Below, in pieces: positions 38,201 to 48,500 of a stretch of 64,000 nucleotides of DNA. How positions within the stretch are numbered: the stretch's first letter is position 1; each line of letters begins with the position of its first letter. The notes beneath the pieces were generated by a model, which saw nothing but the letters and a program-made list of their open reading frames with translations, was not told the origin of the DNA and did not search any database. A program made the position numbers and the translations under genes. The stretch is from Dromaius novaehollandiae (lineage: Eukaryota > Chordata > Aves > Casuariiformes > Dromaiidae): assembly GCF_036370855.1 (NCBI RefSeq), contig NC_088103.1:34141904-34205903 (forward strand), given 5' to 3'.

Positions 38201-41200
38201 TTTCCTGACATCTTCCTCTTGCTCTGATAAAAGAAAAATGTACCTGCTGAGAATCACAGAGGGGAAAAAGCAACCAGGACCCTTTAGCAGGGGAAATCAT
38301 AAACAAAGTACATTCACTACACGGAATTCAAACTGTATCTATTCCTTCAGTCAACATAGTCTCACAAATTTTATAGAGTCGCTAAGAAACAATGTTTTAA
38401 CCTGAAATGGACACACTTGGAACAAAGATAAAATTTCAGATTTTAAAGTGTTTTTGCAATGTAACTGGCAACGTATCACTGACAAACACAGCGGGCTCTT
38501 GGTATAAGCATGTTCCAATGCCCTTTCGCTCCCTGGGCTCTTTCGGCCATCTACGGGTCCAGCACACCACTGTTTGGCACCCATCGCAGGTCTCAAAAAA
38601 CAGCATATCTTAAACTGCATCTGGACCCTGACTTAATGAGATACCACCACAGCTGAGGCAGTAAGATAACTGCATGTACAATGAGGTTTCAGTCAAAGCA
38701 CTTTACCTTATGTCTGTTTACATCCACTTACTCACATCATACCCAATTGAGTAATAATCATGCCTGAGCACCAGGTCATGGGGATTCTGCATTAATTACA
38801 TCATGAATTTTATACTGCACTCATGAAGGGAGAAAAACATGTCTACAAATTAAAAATTATATTAAAGTGTTCACTAAACAGAATAGACAATGGTCACTCA
38901 CTGAACCGCTATATAATGTCTTGCTTTTGTCTCCTTGTTCAGTACTTGACTATTGGCTTTATTTATGACAACCTTGTTCTAATGGCAAAAGCATTAACTT
39001 CCTCAGTGGCCTCACTTTTTGTACAAATGAATGTATTTGCATTCCTCCCTATTCAGCAGAATGGCAATATTGTACCTTGTTTAGAAAGAGGAGCCCAAGA
39101 CAGAGATTGTGGCAGAATGTTACCAAGAGCTGTATGTGCCCAATTTAAAGCATCTAAAATGAGTCCCATTGCTTTCAGGTGCACTTGTGAGCATTTAGCA
39201 TTTCTGCATGTCAGGCACAGAGAAAATGAAGAACACTGAAATTAAGTCAGGTGTATAGATTTGCATGGAGACTCTATAGCACAGGCAGGGTCAGATCTAG
39301 TTCTCTACTGATTTAGCTACAAGACCTTCTCTTCTCTTCCTTTAATCCTACATCTCATCCAGTTAAGGAAATAAAGAAAAAACTACATGACCAAAATTTA
39401 TCCGCAGAGAAAATCTGTTCTGTATTTTGAGTAAAGCGGGGCACAGTGGAAATATTGGACATAACATACAAAAAGACTGGGTCAGGATGCCTACAAAGAG
39501 TGAGGTTCAATCAAGATGGCATGCTTTGCTGCTAGAATTTCCCAATATTTGAGTGCTTGACTTCACATCATTTGTGTAATAGTTCGCTATGATTATATAC
39601 TCAAGTTCTCCGAACAATTTGTTCGGACAAAATCAGGCCAAAAGCAGGCACAACCCGGGTAGAAGGCTAAGAGTTGCCCAACAGTCAAGCTGCTCTCTCC
39701 CCCACAAAGTGAGGTGCTCCACTGTGTGTGGCTATCAGAGTGGTTATAGCTCTTATCCCATGCCCTCCCTTTCTCAATCACTCTCCTATAAATCTGCACT
39801 GAGACAAAGCAATGCAATTTCTCCTTCCTGTGTTCCTGAAAATAGCTCAAGTATTTGGGCACAGGGTCTCCCTCTCACAATTTATATCTAAGGGTGAAAC
39901 CTGACACAAAAGCTTCAGCCTGCTTTATTAAAGTCAGGGAATCCATCAGACAAATTTAATAGCAGACTGTATTATTAGCCCCATCTATAATATTTAGAGG
40001 AATGCAGTTCGTGCTGCCCAGGTCTTCTAGCTTGCTTTGGTCAGAAAAATTCAGAATAAACCTTGCTTCCTATAAATTATCAAATTGCCACCGATTGTGT
40101 TTGCAAAATTCCTTCTATGTATCAAGTTCCTAATGCATTGTCAAAGAAGCTCTTAAGACCCAAACATTGGGAGCCAGCGTAATAAGAAGGTATTTCTCCT
40201 GCTGAAGTAGCACCAAGGCTGCACGCATGGTGTTTCTAAGCATGGAACTGGCGATACCTACTATAAATGCTCTATACTGCTCAGCAAAGCAGGATTAATT
40301 GTAAGACTCTCCCAGGCATACAGTATCAGAGTGACACTATATGTTGTAATTTTGAAGATGTTGATTGGAATACAGTACTCATGTGCTGTATCCTGAAGAA
40401 ACTGCACTGCCCAAAACATTAATGCTCCAATCACAGTGAATTCAGTGCCATTTCCTTGCTTTCCTTCTCCCAATTCTGAAGTGCTACAGCTTACCTTCCT
40501 GGTGAGTTATCTTTAGAATGTAGTATTTTCTGGCTAATAAAAGCATGTAATGATGTACAGTCACGGTCCCCTAGTCACCTGAGCCAGTCCTGGCAGAGTC
40601 AGCATTAGCGGTACTGGCACCTACAGGGATTAACAGAGCGTAGGAGAGGCAGATCCCACTGTCACTCAGTTTACTGAAACTACACTGCTTTGTCAAAAAT
40701 AAACAAAATACAGATAAGTTTTAAAATTCTAAACTCTTTAGGAAGCTATTTTCATAGGAAGATACCTTAAATGTTTAACTGTACATCTAGCCATGCATTG
40801 CTGACTGTTGCTATTGCAGCAGCAAGTTCACACTGCTCCCCTACCTCCTATTCAGGATGGAGGAAACACACGTTCAACAAAACCTGAAAGTCAGTAATGA
40901 TCCAACACACAAGCAGCATCCTCACATCAGGCATCTGCCCCTACATTTGCCCACAACTCACCCAATGAACTCCAGAAGTATCGAGATATCAAGTTCTGGT
41001 GGGATCCGGAACACGGAGCCCAGAACTTTTCGAGGTCTTCCTCTGCTCACTGGAACTGGCTGGGGGATAGCTAAAATATCCAAATAGTCGAAATGCAAAC
41101 ACAACTTGAAATAAAAACAGTATAAGATGCTAACATACCCCAAGCAAAACAGATGAGCTTATATGGGAAAAGTGCCCATGCAATTCATCCTAATTGTTTC

Positions 41201-44200
41201 ACCAAATCAGCTCTTTATTCATTGCATTCTGTGCATCTGAACCACTAGCATTTTCTTAGCAATCAGCATGGCATCTCTTCAAATAGCTGTTTGTTTGACA
41301 GTAAAACAAAAAACAGTTAAGACAAACCCTCGTTTGTCAATGGGCTTTAAAGTTCTTATTCTTATTCCCTTATGGCTTCTATTATTTATTAAGGCAAGAA
41401 AATAAAAATAATGCTCATCTTATAAACATTTTCCTCATTCTAGGCAGAATAAGATCTGTAACTAAAAATAACAAAATCCAAACACAATCTGGTTTTAAGT
41501 GCTGTCAGTGTTATCCTGTAATTTGAGGATGGTGACAAATCACAGTAATCAACAACCAATAATCCAATTTCTTCAGTTGTGAGCTAGTATTTCAAGGGAA
41601 GCCATTAAGAATTAATGGTATAGCAAATATCTCCTTACCAGTGTCCTCTAAAGTGATTACAGCTCACCTGGTTTGGGAACTTCTAATCCTCTTTCTTTAT
41701 AGAAGTCATGCATTTGTTTTTTCTCTCCTGGAAAAACACAACACAGAAGAAATTGGAATATTACAGAAGCTGAAAATAGCCATATGGTTTCTCATAGTCA
41801 GAACAATTCTGCCTAACATTAGTAAAGGCACTGCAAGTATTGACAGACCTTCACTGTCACTAGTATTCCCCCTGACGTCGGGCTGCTTAAGATACCTAAA
41901 CTAAGATTTCATTAATAAAAACTGGAAAAAAAAAAAAAAAAAAATCAGACAAGCCAGCCATAAAGCATAATGAGCAAGTTATAAAACTAGAATTCTTCTA
42001 TCCTTCTGACTGTCAAGATTCCATTTCTCTCTCTATATATATATGTATATATATACACACACACATATATATTGATCTAAATACAGTCCACTAAGCATCA
42101 GTCTTTTCACTCAGTCCACCCTAGAGGACTGTGTAGTACTACCAGATTCATTGCCTCCTGAAGTTCAAGGTAATTGGCATGTGACAGTGAATACACCTAG
42201 TAAATCAGAAAAAGAAACTTGCCAGTGAGAGAAAAATAAAAGCATGAGAGAATTGAGCAGTCCTAGCAACTTTTTGCATTGGACACAAATAAACCTATGA
42301 GGACTAGACAGATTGACATTTACTGTACACATACAAAAACACAAGACATGATACTGGAATATTATCTGGATGTTTTTCTGGAAACAGTGAAGTGTTTATT
42401 TCATGAGATAAGAGAGTAAAACAAAACACCTCCAACACAATGACTGCTTTGTCCAATAGCAGATCTGGAACAGGACATTTAAAAACATCACCGTAAATTT
42501 AACTTCAGTATCACTATTATTTCATTGTAATGATAAAAAAAGAAACCCCTAGATCACCATTGTACATTATACACACATTTACATGTCTAGTGTACATATA
42601 ACCATCTTAGCAGTCAGAAAGATACTAGTTGGTACAGCTAACTCTTTAGGATTCACAGTCAAGTTCCACTATATCTCCTAGTTTTAAGAAGAAAACGTTA
42701 CAAAACTATTTTAAGGAGCCCAGTGTAGAAATGGGTCTTTGTTATTCTCTCTTCTCTTCAGTCTTTCCAATATCTAGATGGTAATAAGATAAAGAAAGGG
42801 ACTTACTTTCCTCCAAATTGACAACTAATTTATATACTATGTCTTGCAATTGCCGGTCCAGCCTATAAAAGGGGAAAAAACATGGAAGTGAGTGCCCTTC
42901 AATGTTGGAAGTCTGAGGTACTTAAGTCACTAAAAAGCTGGGTAATTCAGGAAACATGCTGCAACACAGACATTTTTGGTGCAATACAGAATCTTTTACA
43001 TTAAATCGTAACAAAGCTCCCAAATACACTGCTGAAACAAGTGACAGATGGAGTTGCTGAACTGTGTTCCTAAATTCAGGTCTTGACGACAGAGCTCCAT
43101 TAAAAAAGGTCATATAGATGGAGAAAAAAACCCAGAAAAAAACCACTTTGCAAATGGTTCAAGAAACTAATATTTTCAGAGTTAGTAACAAGTATACTAT
43201 GCAAACAAAGTTTTGTCTAAAAGGCAATTAAAACAAACAGCTGAGATTTAGTTTCACCTGTAATACTGGGCAAAATGCCAATGCCAATGAGGTGCACAGG
43301 AAACAAACCCTAGAAAGCATCAGAAACTAGAGAAAAGAAGAAATTGAGTAATTATATTCTCAGTGGGGAAACTGTATGAAGCTTATATAGACAAAGAACA
43401 TGATGTGTTTCTTGTAATTGATCCTTCACTTGAAATAGGAAAGCATTACAAGTCTGTAAAACAAAACCAAAAAACCCTGAAGGAACACATTTAAAGTAAA
43501 GAGCAGAACTTCATGACAAAAATTACACCTATAAAATGGCACAAACTTATTACCTGATATTATAAAGGGGCTGTGTCTGATGTACAACAATATTGCATTT
43601 TGGACATCTGTTGCTATAGTAGAAGTGTCTCACTATGCAGCTTTTACAGACTGTAAAGAAAAAACACTCATAAAAGTCACATGTCCTTTATATAATAGCA
43701 TCTCTTTATACAAGAGGAGAAATTACACATAGATTTGTCATATAAAGGTTGCTTGAGATAAAATGAAGCCAATCCTTCAACAAGGCTATAAAACCCAAGC
43801 AAACCACAGCCTTAACTGTACAGGATACAGCACTCTTCAGTATTTATAGGTCATAATATCCTACTAATTGATGCAAAAGAAGACGTTAAAAGATTATAAC
43901 TGTACTATCCAGAACAAAAGTAGAGCTAAGTGAACAGAATACTGTCTGCTGCAGACAAAAAGTTTGCTGAAAAACACCACAAACAGTGTCAGTAGAAGAA
44001 CTAAGGTAAGAAATTATAATTTTGCCTTTTCCATTGTATTTTATGCCTATTTTAACAATCAGAAAAGAAAGGTAATGAGTAGGGATATCTGAAATAAATA
44101 ACTTACTATCACATCAGCTCCATATTAGCTTGAACACTTTAAACTCTCCCAGACCACCTACTAGAAAACTTCAAAGATAGCAAACAGGTGTACAGAAAAA

Positions 44201-46750
44201 AAAAAAATGCTGTCCTGACTAATAACTGTTCATTTTCCTAAATTACAAACTGCACTGAAGATTATGTGGTATATATCAACTCGTTAAAAAAAAAAATCAG
44301 GCTGAAAAATCAGAGTTTGTGAACTGTTAGTGACTGGAAGTACCAAGAAGCAGAAATTCTCCACCTCAGGTGAAAACGTGGTTTAAAGAGTCAGTTTCAC
44401 AGAAAAGAATTTAATAGCTTTGAGAGAAAACAGCAGTTCTGCTAGTAATGGAAAAAAAATGTTATTACAACACAAGGGCTGAGAGGAAAATAACAAAATA
44501 AAAACACGGAAATCAATTTTTGATTATCCATCTATAGATCAGGTTACAGATTAACTCTTCTGTGGATCCATATAATTGTTCCCATATCTGAAACTGCTAT
44601 TTCCATGTAGCTATGTCTTCAGCTTTGTGAACTTATCGGTTCATATCAGCAACAGTTTAGGAAACTCTCCAGTCCTTTATGAGCAGTGCCACTCAGCTTT
44701 CGTTTCTTAGCTACACACTCATTACGAATTCTTAGAGCCTACCTTAAGAATATATGTAATAGCTCTGTTTTTGTTTTACTTGGGATACATCTTTCTCTAC
44801 ACATTCTTTCTTTCTTCCCCTCTTAACTGGAGAAACTGAGCTGACAAGGTTATTACTTCACATTTTCTGATGCTTAAGATATCCATGACTATATTCTCTC
44901 AAGGAATGATATAACCACAATGTATGCTCACTTTAAAGAGGTGGTTACCTTTGCAAAGACACAAAGGTCTCATCCAGAACAAATGAACAGCTGTTTTTGA
45001 TTTAAATATGTATCTGAATTCTTAGAATGAAAATACTGGTACTTACAGGTATGCAGACACTCTGTAATGGTTGTAGCATCAATAAAGTAACCTTTGCAGA
45101 TGGAACACAGGATGTAAGGGGTCAACTCGGAGAGGTTTATCATGCGCTACAAACCAAAACAGTTGGTACGAGTTTGAATACACAGAATAAGTCAAGAAGT
45201 TTCCTGATTCTTGCCTCCGAAATATCACAACCTCGGGCCATATTAAAGATGAAAAAAAATCTGAGTCAACATGCTGCAGAAATGGGTTTTCATAAGAGAT
45301 TAATCATTCCTCAGATAAAAGTTATTTTCTAAAGACTTTCATCTACTCTTCTGGGTTGACCTTTTTGTGAATGGTGATCTAATTTATTTATGAATCATAT
45401 CTGAAAAGCAAACCACAAACAGCTCTCTTGGGAACAGATCTATCAAATATCAAACAATCAGCAAGCTTGAAGTGGCTACCAGCAGCAAATAAAATCATTA
45501 TTTGAAGAATGCTCAGCAAATATGTAGGGGCCCTCAATCAAAAAGCAGAACTAAGGCTGTTTCTTGTTTCAATACACGGTTAGCGTTCACAGAAATACAT
45601 GCTGAAACAAGGACTGAAATTTCACTGCTTTGAATTCTGATTAAGTACATTTACCGGGAAAGCATACAGGCAGTTTCACAAAATTTTTTCAGAAGTCTAT
45701 TACTTTGAATAAGAACAAATTTATTCTACAGCAATGGCTGTCACTCTGAGGTTTGCGGATACCTGCTGCCTGAGAAACGTAACACAGTAAACTTTTGTTC
45801 CTCTAGTCTCAAAGCCAGACTGAGGGGCTTGCTTTCCCTTCATCACACCATTCATATCGACCACATGCCACTGCTTACCACCTTCCCAGCTACGCCAATG
45901 GCTTGTGCAGACTTCATTATAAATTAGACCGATGCAATGAACTTAGGCAACAGTGATGAAAAGCCTATTACGAGAAGGCTTAAGCTGTCTAAGCAGGGGT
46001 CTACATTTGCACTGGAAAGTTTTTTGGAGTACCTAAAAGCATGTAAAGCTGAAAGCCACTGCTCTGCAGGACCAGCCTGCAAGCCGAGGACTTCTGAAGC
46101 CGTCAGGGGTGGTTTTAAGCCCATGCGTTTCAAGCCGGGCAACTTCCCCGAGACAGCGCAAGCTGCCCGCCCTGCCGCCACCACGTCGCCTCCCCGGCGG
46201 CGGCCGTACCTCGGCCCCCGGGGGCCGCCACAGCCCCAGCGCGGCGGCGCCGCCGGGCAGCGCCCCCGCCATGGCGGCGGCAGGGAGCGCGCGCCCCCGC
46301 CTCGAGCCGCACGCGCCCCCGGCGGCGCGGGGCACGCCGGGAGCGGGGCCTGGCGTGCGGCGCAGCCGTTGAGCTGGCACCACGGCCGTTGAGCCTGCGG
46401 CGGCCGGCGCGCGCCCTCGCCTCAGGCGTCCCCTCCCCCCCCGCTACCTCCCGGTCGTCGTCCGAGTCGAGCTCCCCGTCGTCCGTCCCGAAGGGAGGCC
46501 CGGCCCCGCCCTCCAGCTCCTCTTCCTCCAGCTCCTCTTCCTCGTCGTCTTCGTCGTCGTCCTCGTCGCCGCTGGAGTCCGAGCGGCTCCGCTCGAACTC
46601 GAAGGGGAGGGAGCGCGACCCCGAGCAGCTGGGGGCCCCCTCCATCTCCTGATCCTCATCGGCCGGGCCAGCGCCGACCCCGTCGCCGCCGACCCCGTCG
46701 CCGCCCAACAGCCCTGAGACCACAGAGCCGACGTCCACCTCCGTGTCCAT
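18792..46750 (-). CDS. PCGF6: Polycomb group RING finger protein 6
   Basis: PCGF6 is the RING subunit that defines PRC1.6, the Polycomb complex with RING1/RNF2, L3MBTL2 and the MGA/E2F6 factors; it acts in the nucleus. Ten coding exons on the minus strand (high to low): 46750-46448, 45146-45047, 43650-43554, 42862-42807, 41727-41668, 41070-40962, 36529-36502, 33210-33112, 26612-26526 and 18848-18792. Total 996 nt, 331 aa (human 350), with all phases agreeing. The N-terminus (1-101) is an acidic region with a D/E run. A C3HC4 RING follows, with ligands C115/C118, C131/H133, C136/C139 and C150/C153. The RAWUL domain runs from VFRIPPELD (225) to the C-terminal [16 protein letters not shown] 46750 sits in GCC-ATG-G. 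The 28-nt exon 7 encodes ANEGTGNFK. The protein closely follows human PCGF6 except in exon 1. Confidence 0.97.
21431..21705 (-). mobile_element. Old 5'-truncated CR1 LINE fragment
   Basis: Read on the minus strand, the fragment ends with CTAGGTATCCTTTTGGTCTG and then GGTATGGCCATTCTTT. This matches the well-known amniote CR1 3' end (...GGGCTAGATGGACCTTTGGTCTGACCCAGTATGGCCATTCTTATG, as I recall it from turtle and crocodile genomes). Upstream, weaker matches to the CR1 blocks around the AGAAGCTGGGA motif and the AAGAACTAGATAAATTC motif extend to about 21705. There is no long ORF and divergence is heavy, so it is an ancient, inert fragment. Family identity is from memory; the 5' limit is approximate. 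Confidence 0.55.
21874..21922. repeat. (TA)n/(TG)n microsatellite
   Basis: Mixed TA and TG dinucleotides in PCGF6 intron 9. Confidence 0.85.
23181..23230. repeat. (CAA)n microsatellite
   Basis: About eleven CAA/ACA triplets are preceded by AAAAC-type units. Translated it gives poly-Asn or poly-Gln artefacts, but it lies inside PCGF6 intron 9. Confidence 0.9.
26613..33111 (-). other. PCGF6 intron 8
   Basis: A 6.5 kb AT-rich intron. It holds an alternating purine-pyrimidine imperfect palindrome at 28405-28440, A-rich runs at 31019-31049, and a 146-codon open frame at 32492-32932 with no recognisable family. No convincing gene is seen. Confidence 0.8.
33211..36501 (-). other. PCGF6 intron 7
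   Basis: A 3.3 kb AT-rich intron containing a perfect 61-bp tandem duplication at 34983-35104 and a T/TTTTG tract near 34842-34872. Nothing else is recognised. Confidence 0.8.
34983..35104. repeat. Perfect 61-bp tandem duplication
   Basis: The 61-bp unit starting GCCCTAAAGTCATTC at 34983 is repeated without a mismatch at 35044. The next base (G at 35105) also matches, and then the copies part. Identity of 61/61 in non-coding DNA implies a recent duplication, a polymorphic VNTR or an assembly artefact. Confidence 0.95.
36530..40961 (-). other. PCGF6 intron 6
   Basis: A 4.4 kb AT-rich intron flanking the 28-nt microexon. It holds short A runs (37346-37360, 37593-37604). No exon, RNA gene or transposon is recognised. 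Confidence 0.8.
41071..45046 (-). other. PCGF6 introns 2-5
   Basis: Introns of 597 bp (41071-41667), 1079 bp (41728-42806), 691 bp (42863-43553) and 1396 bp (43651-45046) separate exons 2-6. All have GT-AG ends (donors GTAAGT, GTAATA, GTAAGT, GTGAGC). Contents are a poly(A) run near 41926-41943 and a TA/CA microsatellite at about 42032-42073. Nothing else is recognised. Confidence 0.85.
45147..46447 (-). other. PCGF6 intron 1
   Basis: The donor GTAGCG follows GACCGGGAG, and the acceptor is TTGTAG before CGCATGATAAACC. The donor half is CpG-rich as part of the promoter island; the rest is ordinary. An open frame crossing the plus strand here is a GC-rich shadow. Confidence 0.85.
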
Positions 46751-46812
46751 GGCTTGGGGTGGGGGCGGGAACCGGGGCAAACGCGGCACCGGCTACTGCC
46801 CGCCCGCGGCGA

Positions 46813-46831
46813 GCGATGGGAGCTGTAGTCC
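46813..46831 (-). promoter_or_regulatory. ZNF143/THAP11-like site 1
   Basis: On the minus strand this reads GGACTACAGCTCCCATCGC. It matches the ACTACAnnTCCCA core of the ZNF143 (SBS) / THAP11 element and lies 63-81 bp upstream of the PCGF6 ATG. Confidence 0.7.
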
Positions 46832-46854
46832 GCCGCGGCAGCAGCTCCCCTGCA

Positions 46855-46864
46855 GCGCATGCGC
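46855..46864. promoter_or_regulatory. NRF1-like palindrome 1
   Basis: GCGCATGCGC matches the NRF1 core palindrome and lies between the two ZNF143-like sites. Confidence 0.65.
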
Positions 46865-46879
46865 GGCGGCCGCCCAGGG

Positions 46880-46902
46880 GCACGATGGGAACTGTAGTTC
46901 AA
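46880..46902 (-). promoter_or_regulatory. ZNF143/THAP11-like site 2
   Basis: On the minus strand this reads GAACTACAGTTCCCATCGTG, a closer match to the AACTACAATTCCCAGCATGC consensus than site 1. It has the same orientation and a spacing of about 67 bp. Confidence 0.75.
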
Positions 46903-46923
46903 GCGGACAAGTAACAAGGCCAC

Positions 46924-46934
46924 TGCGCATGCGC
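46924..46934. promoter_or_regulatory. NRF1 palindrome 2
   Basis: TGCGCATGCGC is a full NRF1 consensus match at the outer edge of the PCGF6 island. Confidence 0.7.
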
Positions 46935-46939
46935 CCTCC

Positions 46940-47520
46940 GCACAGCGGCCTGTGATTATTATAGCCTACAGCTTTTTTGTTGTTGTCGTCGTCTTTTTAC
47001 TCTTCTCCAGCTAAGAATTAAGTGACTGGCTAAAGAAACGCAGGTAAATGTTTAATTTATCACGAAAACGCGTCGATCACAAGACACTCGTTTAATTCAA
47101 AGAAAAGCTTTTATTTTGTAATACCAAAGAATCTACAGTTACCAAATACGAATAAAAGAGATACTAGAAATAACTAGAAACACAAGTGACTAGGCTGCAA
47201 TGTAATGATTACTCTTCCTTGTAAAGCTTTCAGGTGTTCTAAAATGCCTTTAATAGCGCTTTCACAGGCACTTACAGTGTTGTGAAAACAATGCATGCTT
47301 TGAAGGAAGCTGTAACATACCTTATTAGAAAAACTAGTATAACGTGTGAATAGTTTTGGACTTTATACAGCGAGAGCCCCCAGGTTTACAACGGAAGGAG
47401 GAATGTTGTGATTCACGTACTGTTAATGCTCTCTGCTGACGCATCCCCTTAGTTTATAGGACAGGTTTTTACCACCAGTGAGGTCCGCACCTCCTGCTAC
47501 GGAATCAGCTGCAGGACGCG
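46940..47520. other. AT-rich gap between PCGF6 and TAF5 islands
   Basis: About 0.6 kb of low-GC DNA separates the two CpG islands of the head-to-head pair. No repeat or gene is recognised. It suggests two adjacent promoters rather than one shared core. Confidence 0.6.
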
Positions 47521-48500
47521 TCTCTTAACTGAGACGGTTCAGGTGTTTAACCGCTGTCACAGGCCGCTCGCGCAGACCCCAGCGCCACCTCACCCCTGCT
47601 CCGTGGAGCGCCCTGACGACGCGGTGGTGGCTTGCCGGGCAAAAGCGATCCATTTCCAAACAAGAGTCCTTGCTCAGGCGCTCTGTCAGCGCCGGGGAGC
47701 TCCGTGACTCGCAGCCACGCAGAAACCCCCCAAAACCGCGCGTATGTCGCGTCTGTGCTCCGCATCCCGCGTGGGCCCCAAGCGCCCGCCCAGGCCCTCG
47801 CCGCCCGCGCTGCCGTAAGCCGTTCCCGGAAGCGTCGCAAAACGAGGCCGCGAGCGCACAGGAAGGCGGCAGCTCTTCGCCCAGACTGTCGCAAGAGCGC
47901 CCGCGCCTGCCGGCGCTGCCCGCCACCGGCGGCGCAAGATGGCGGCTCTACCTGAGGAGCCGGCGGAGGTGGCGGCGGTGAAGCCGGACCCCGAGGCGGG
48001 GACGCCGCCGCAGCCCCCTGCGGCGCCGCCGGCCGCTTCCACGGCTCCCGCCGCTCCCCCGGCGGCGGCGGAGGGGGAGGCGGCGGGGAGCGGGGGGGAG
48101 GCGGCGCCGCCGCCGCCGAAGCCGGCAGCACCGGGCCCGGCCGCCTCGCCGGCGGCGCTGGACCGGCAGACGCTGGTGGCCGTGCTGCAGTTCCTGCGGC
48201 GCAGCAACCTCCGCGAGTCCGAGGAGATCCTGCGCCGCGAAGCCCGCCTGCTCGGCGACGACCTGGGCGCCGCTGCCCTCAGCCCCGCCGGCGCCGGGCT
48301 CCTGGTAGCCGCGGGCGGCGACGCGGACGCCGCCGGGGGCGGCGAGGCGCTGCTCGGCCGGGTTACCGCCGCCGCCGCCATCGCCGTCGGGGGCAGCGTT
48401 GCCACCGTCGCCTCCTCCAGCCCCGGGGTGGCGGCGGTGGCCGCCGTGCCGCCGGGGAAAGGTGGGGCCCGCCGCGGGGCCGGGGAGCGGGGCGGATGCC
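47520..48500 (+). promoter_or_regulatory. TAF5: TAF5 CpG-island promoter with ETS and YY1 motifs
   Basis: A CpG island runs from about 47520 through exon 1. CCGGAAG at 47826-47832 is an ETS/GABPA core about 110 bp before the ATG. CAAGATGGCGGC at 47935-47946 is a full YY1 match covering the start codon. There is no TATA box, so initiation close to the ATG with a short 5' UTR is likely. Confidence 0.75.

Larger units (their letters stand above)
46130..46940. promoter_or_regulatory. PCGF6: PCGF6 CpG-island promoter
   Basis: A CpG island of about 0.8 kb covers PCGF6 exon 1. Upstream of the ATG lie two ZNF143/THAP11-type elements and two NRF1-type palindromes, with no TATA box. This is the usual make-up of a housekeeping promoter. 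Confidence 0.8.

Noticed and set aside
45937-46392. 151-codon plus-strand ORF opposite PCGF6 exon 1/intron 1
   Set aside because: It crosses from ordinary DNA into the CpG island with an abrupt change to Arg/Pro/Gly; an antisense shadow.
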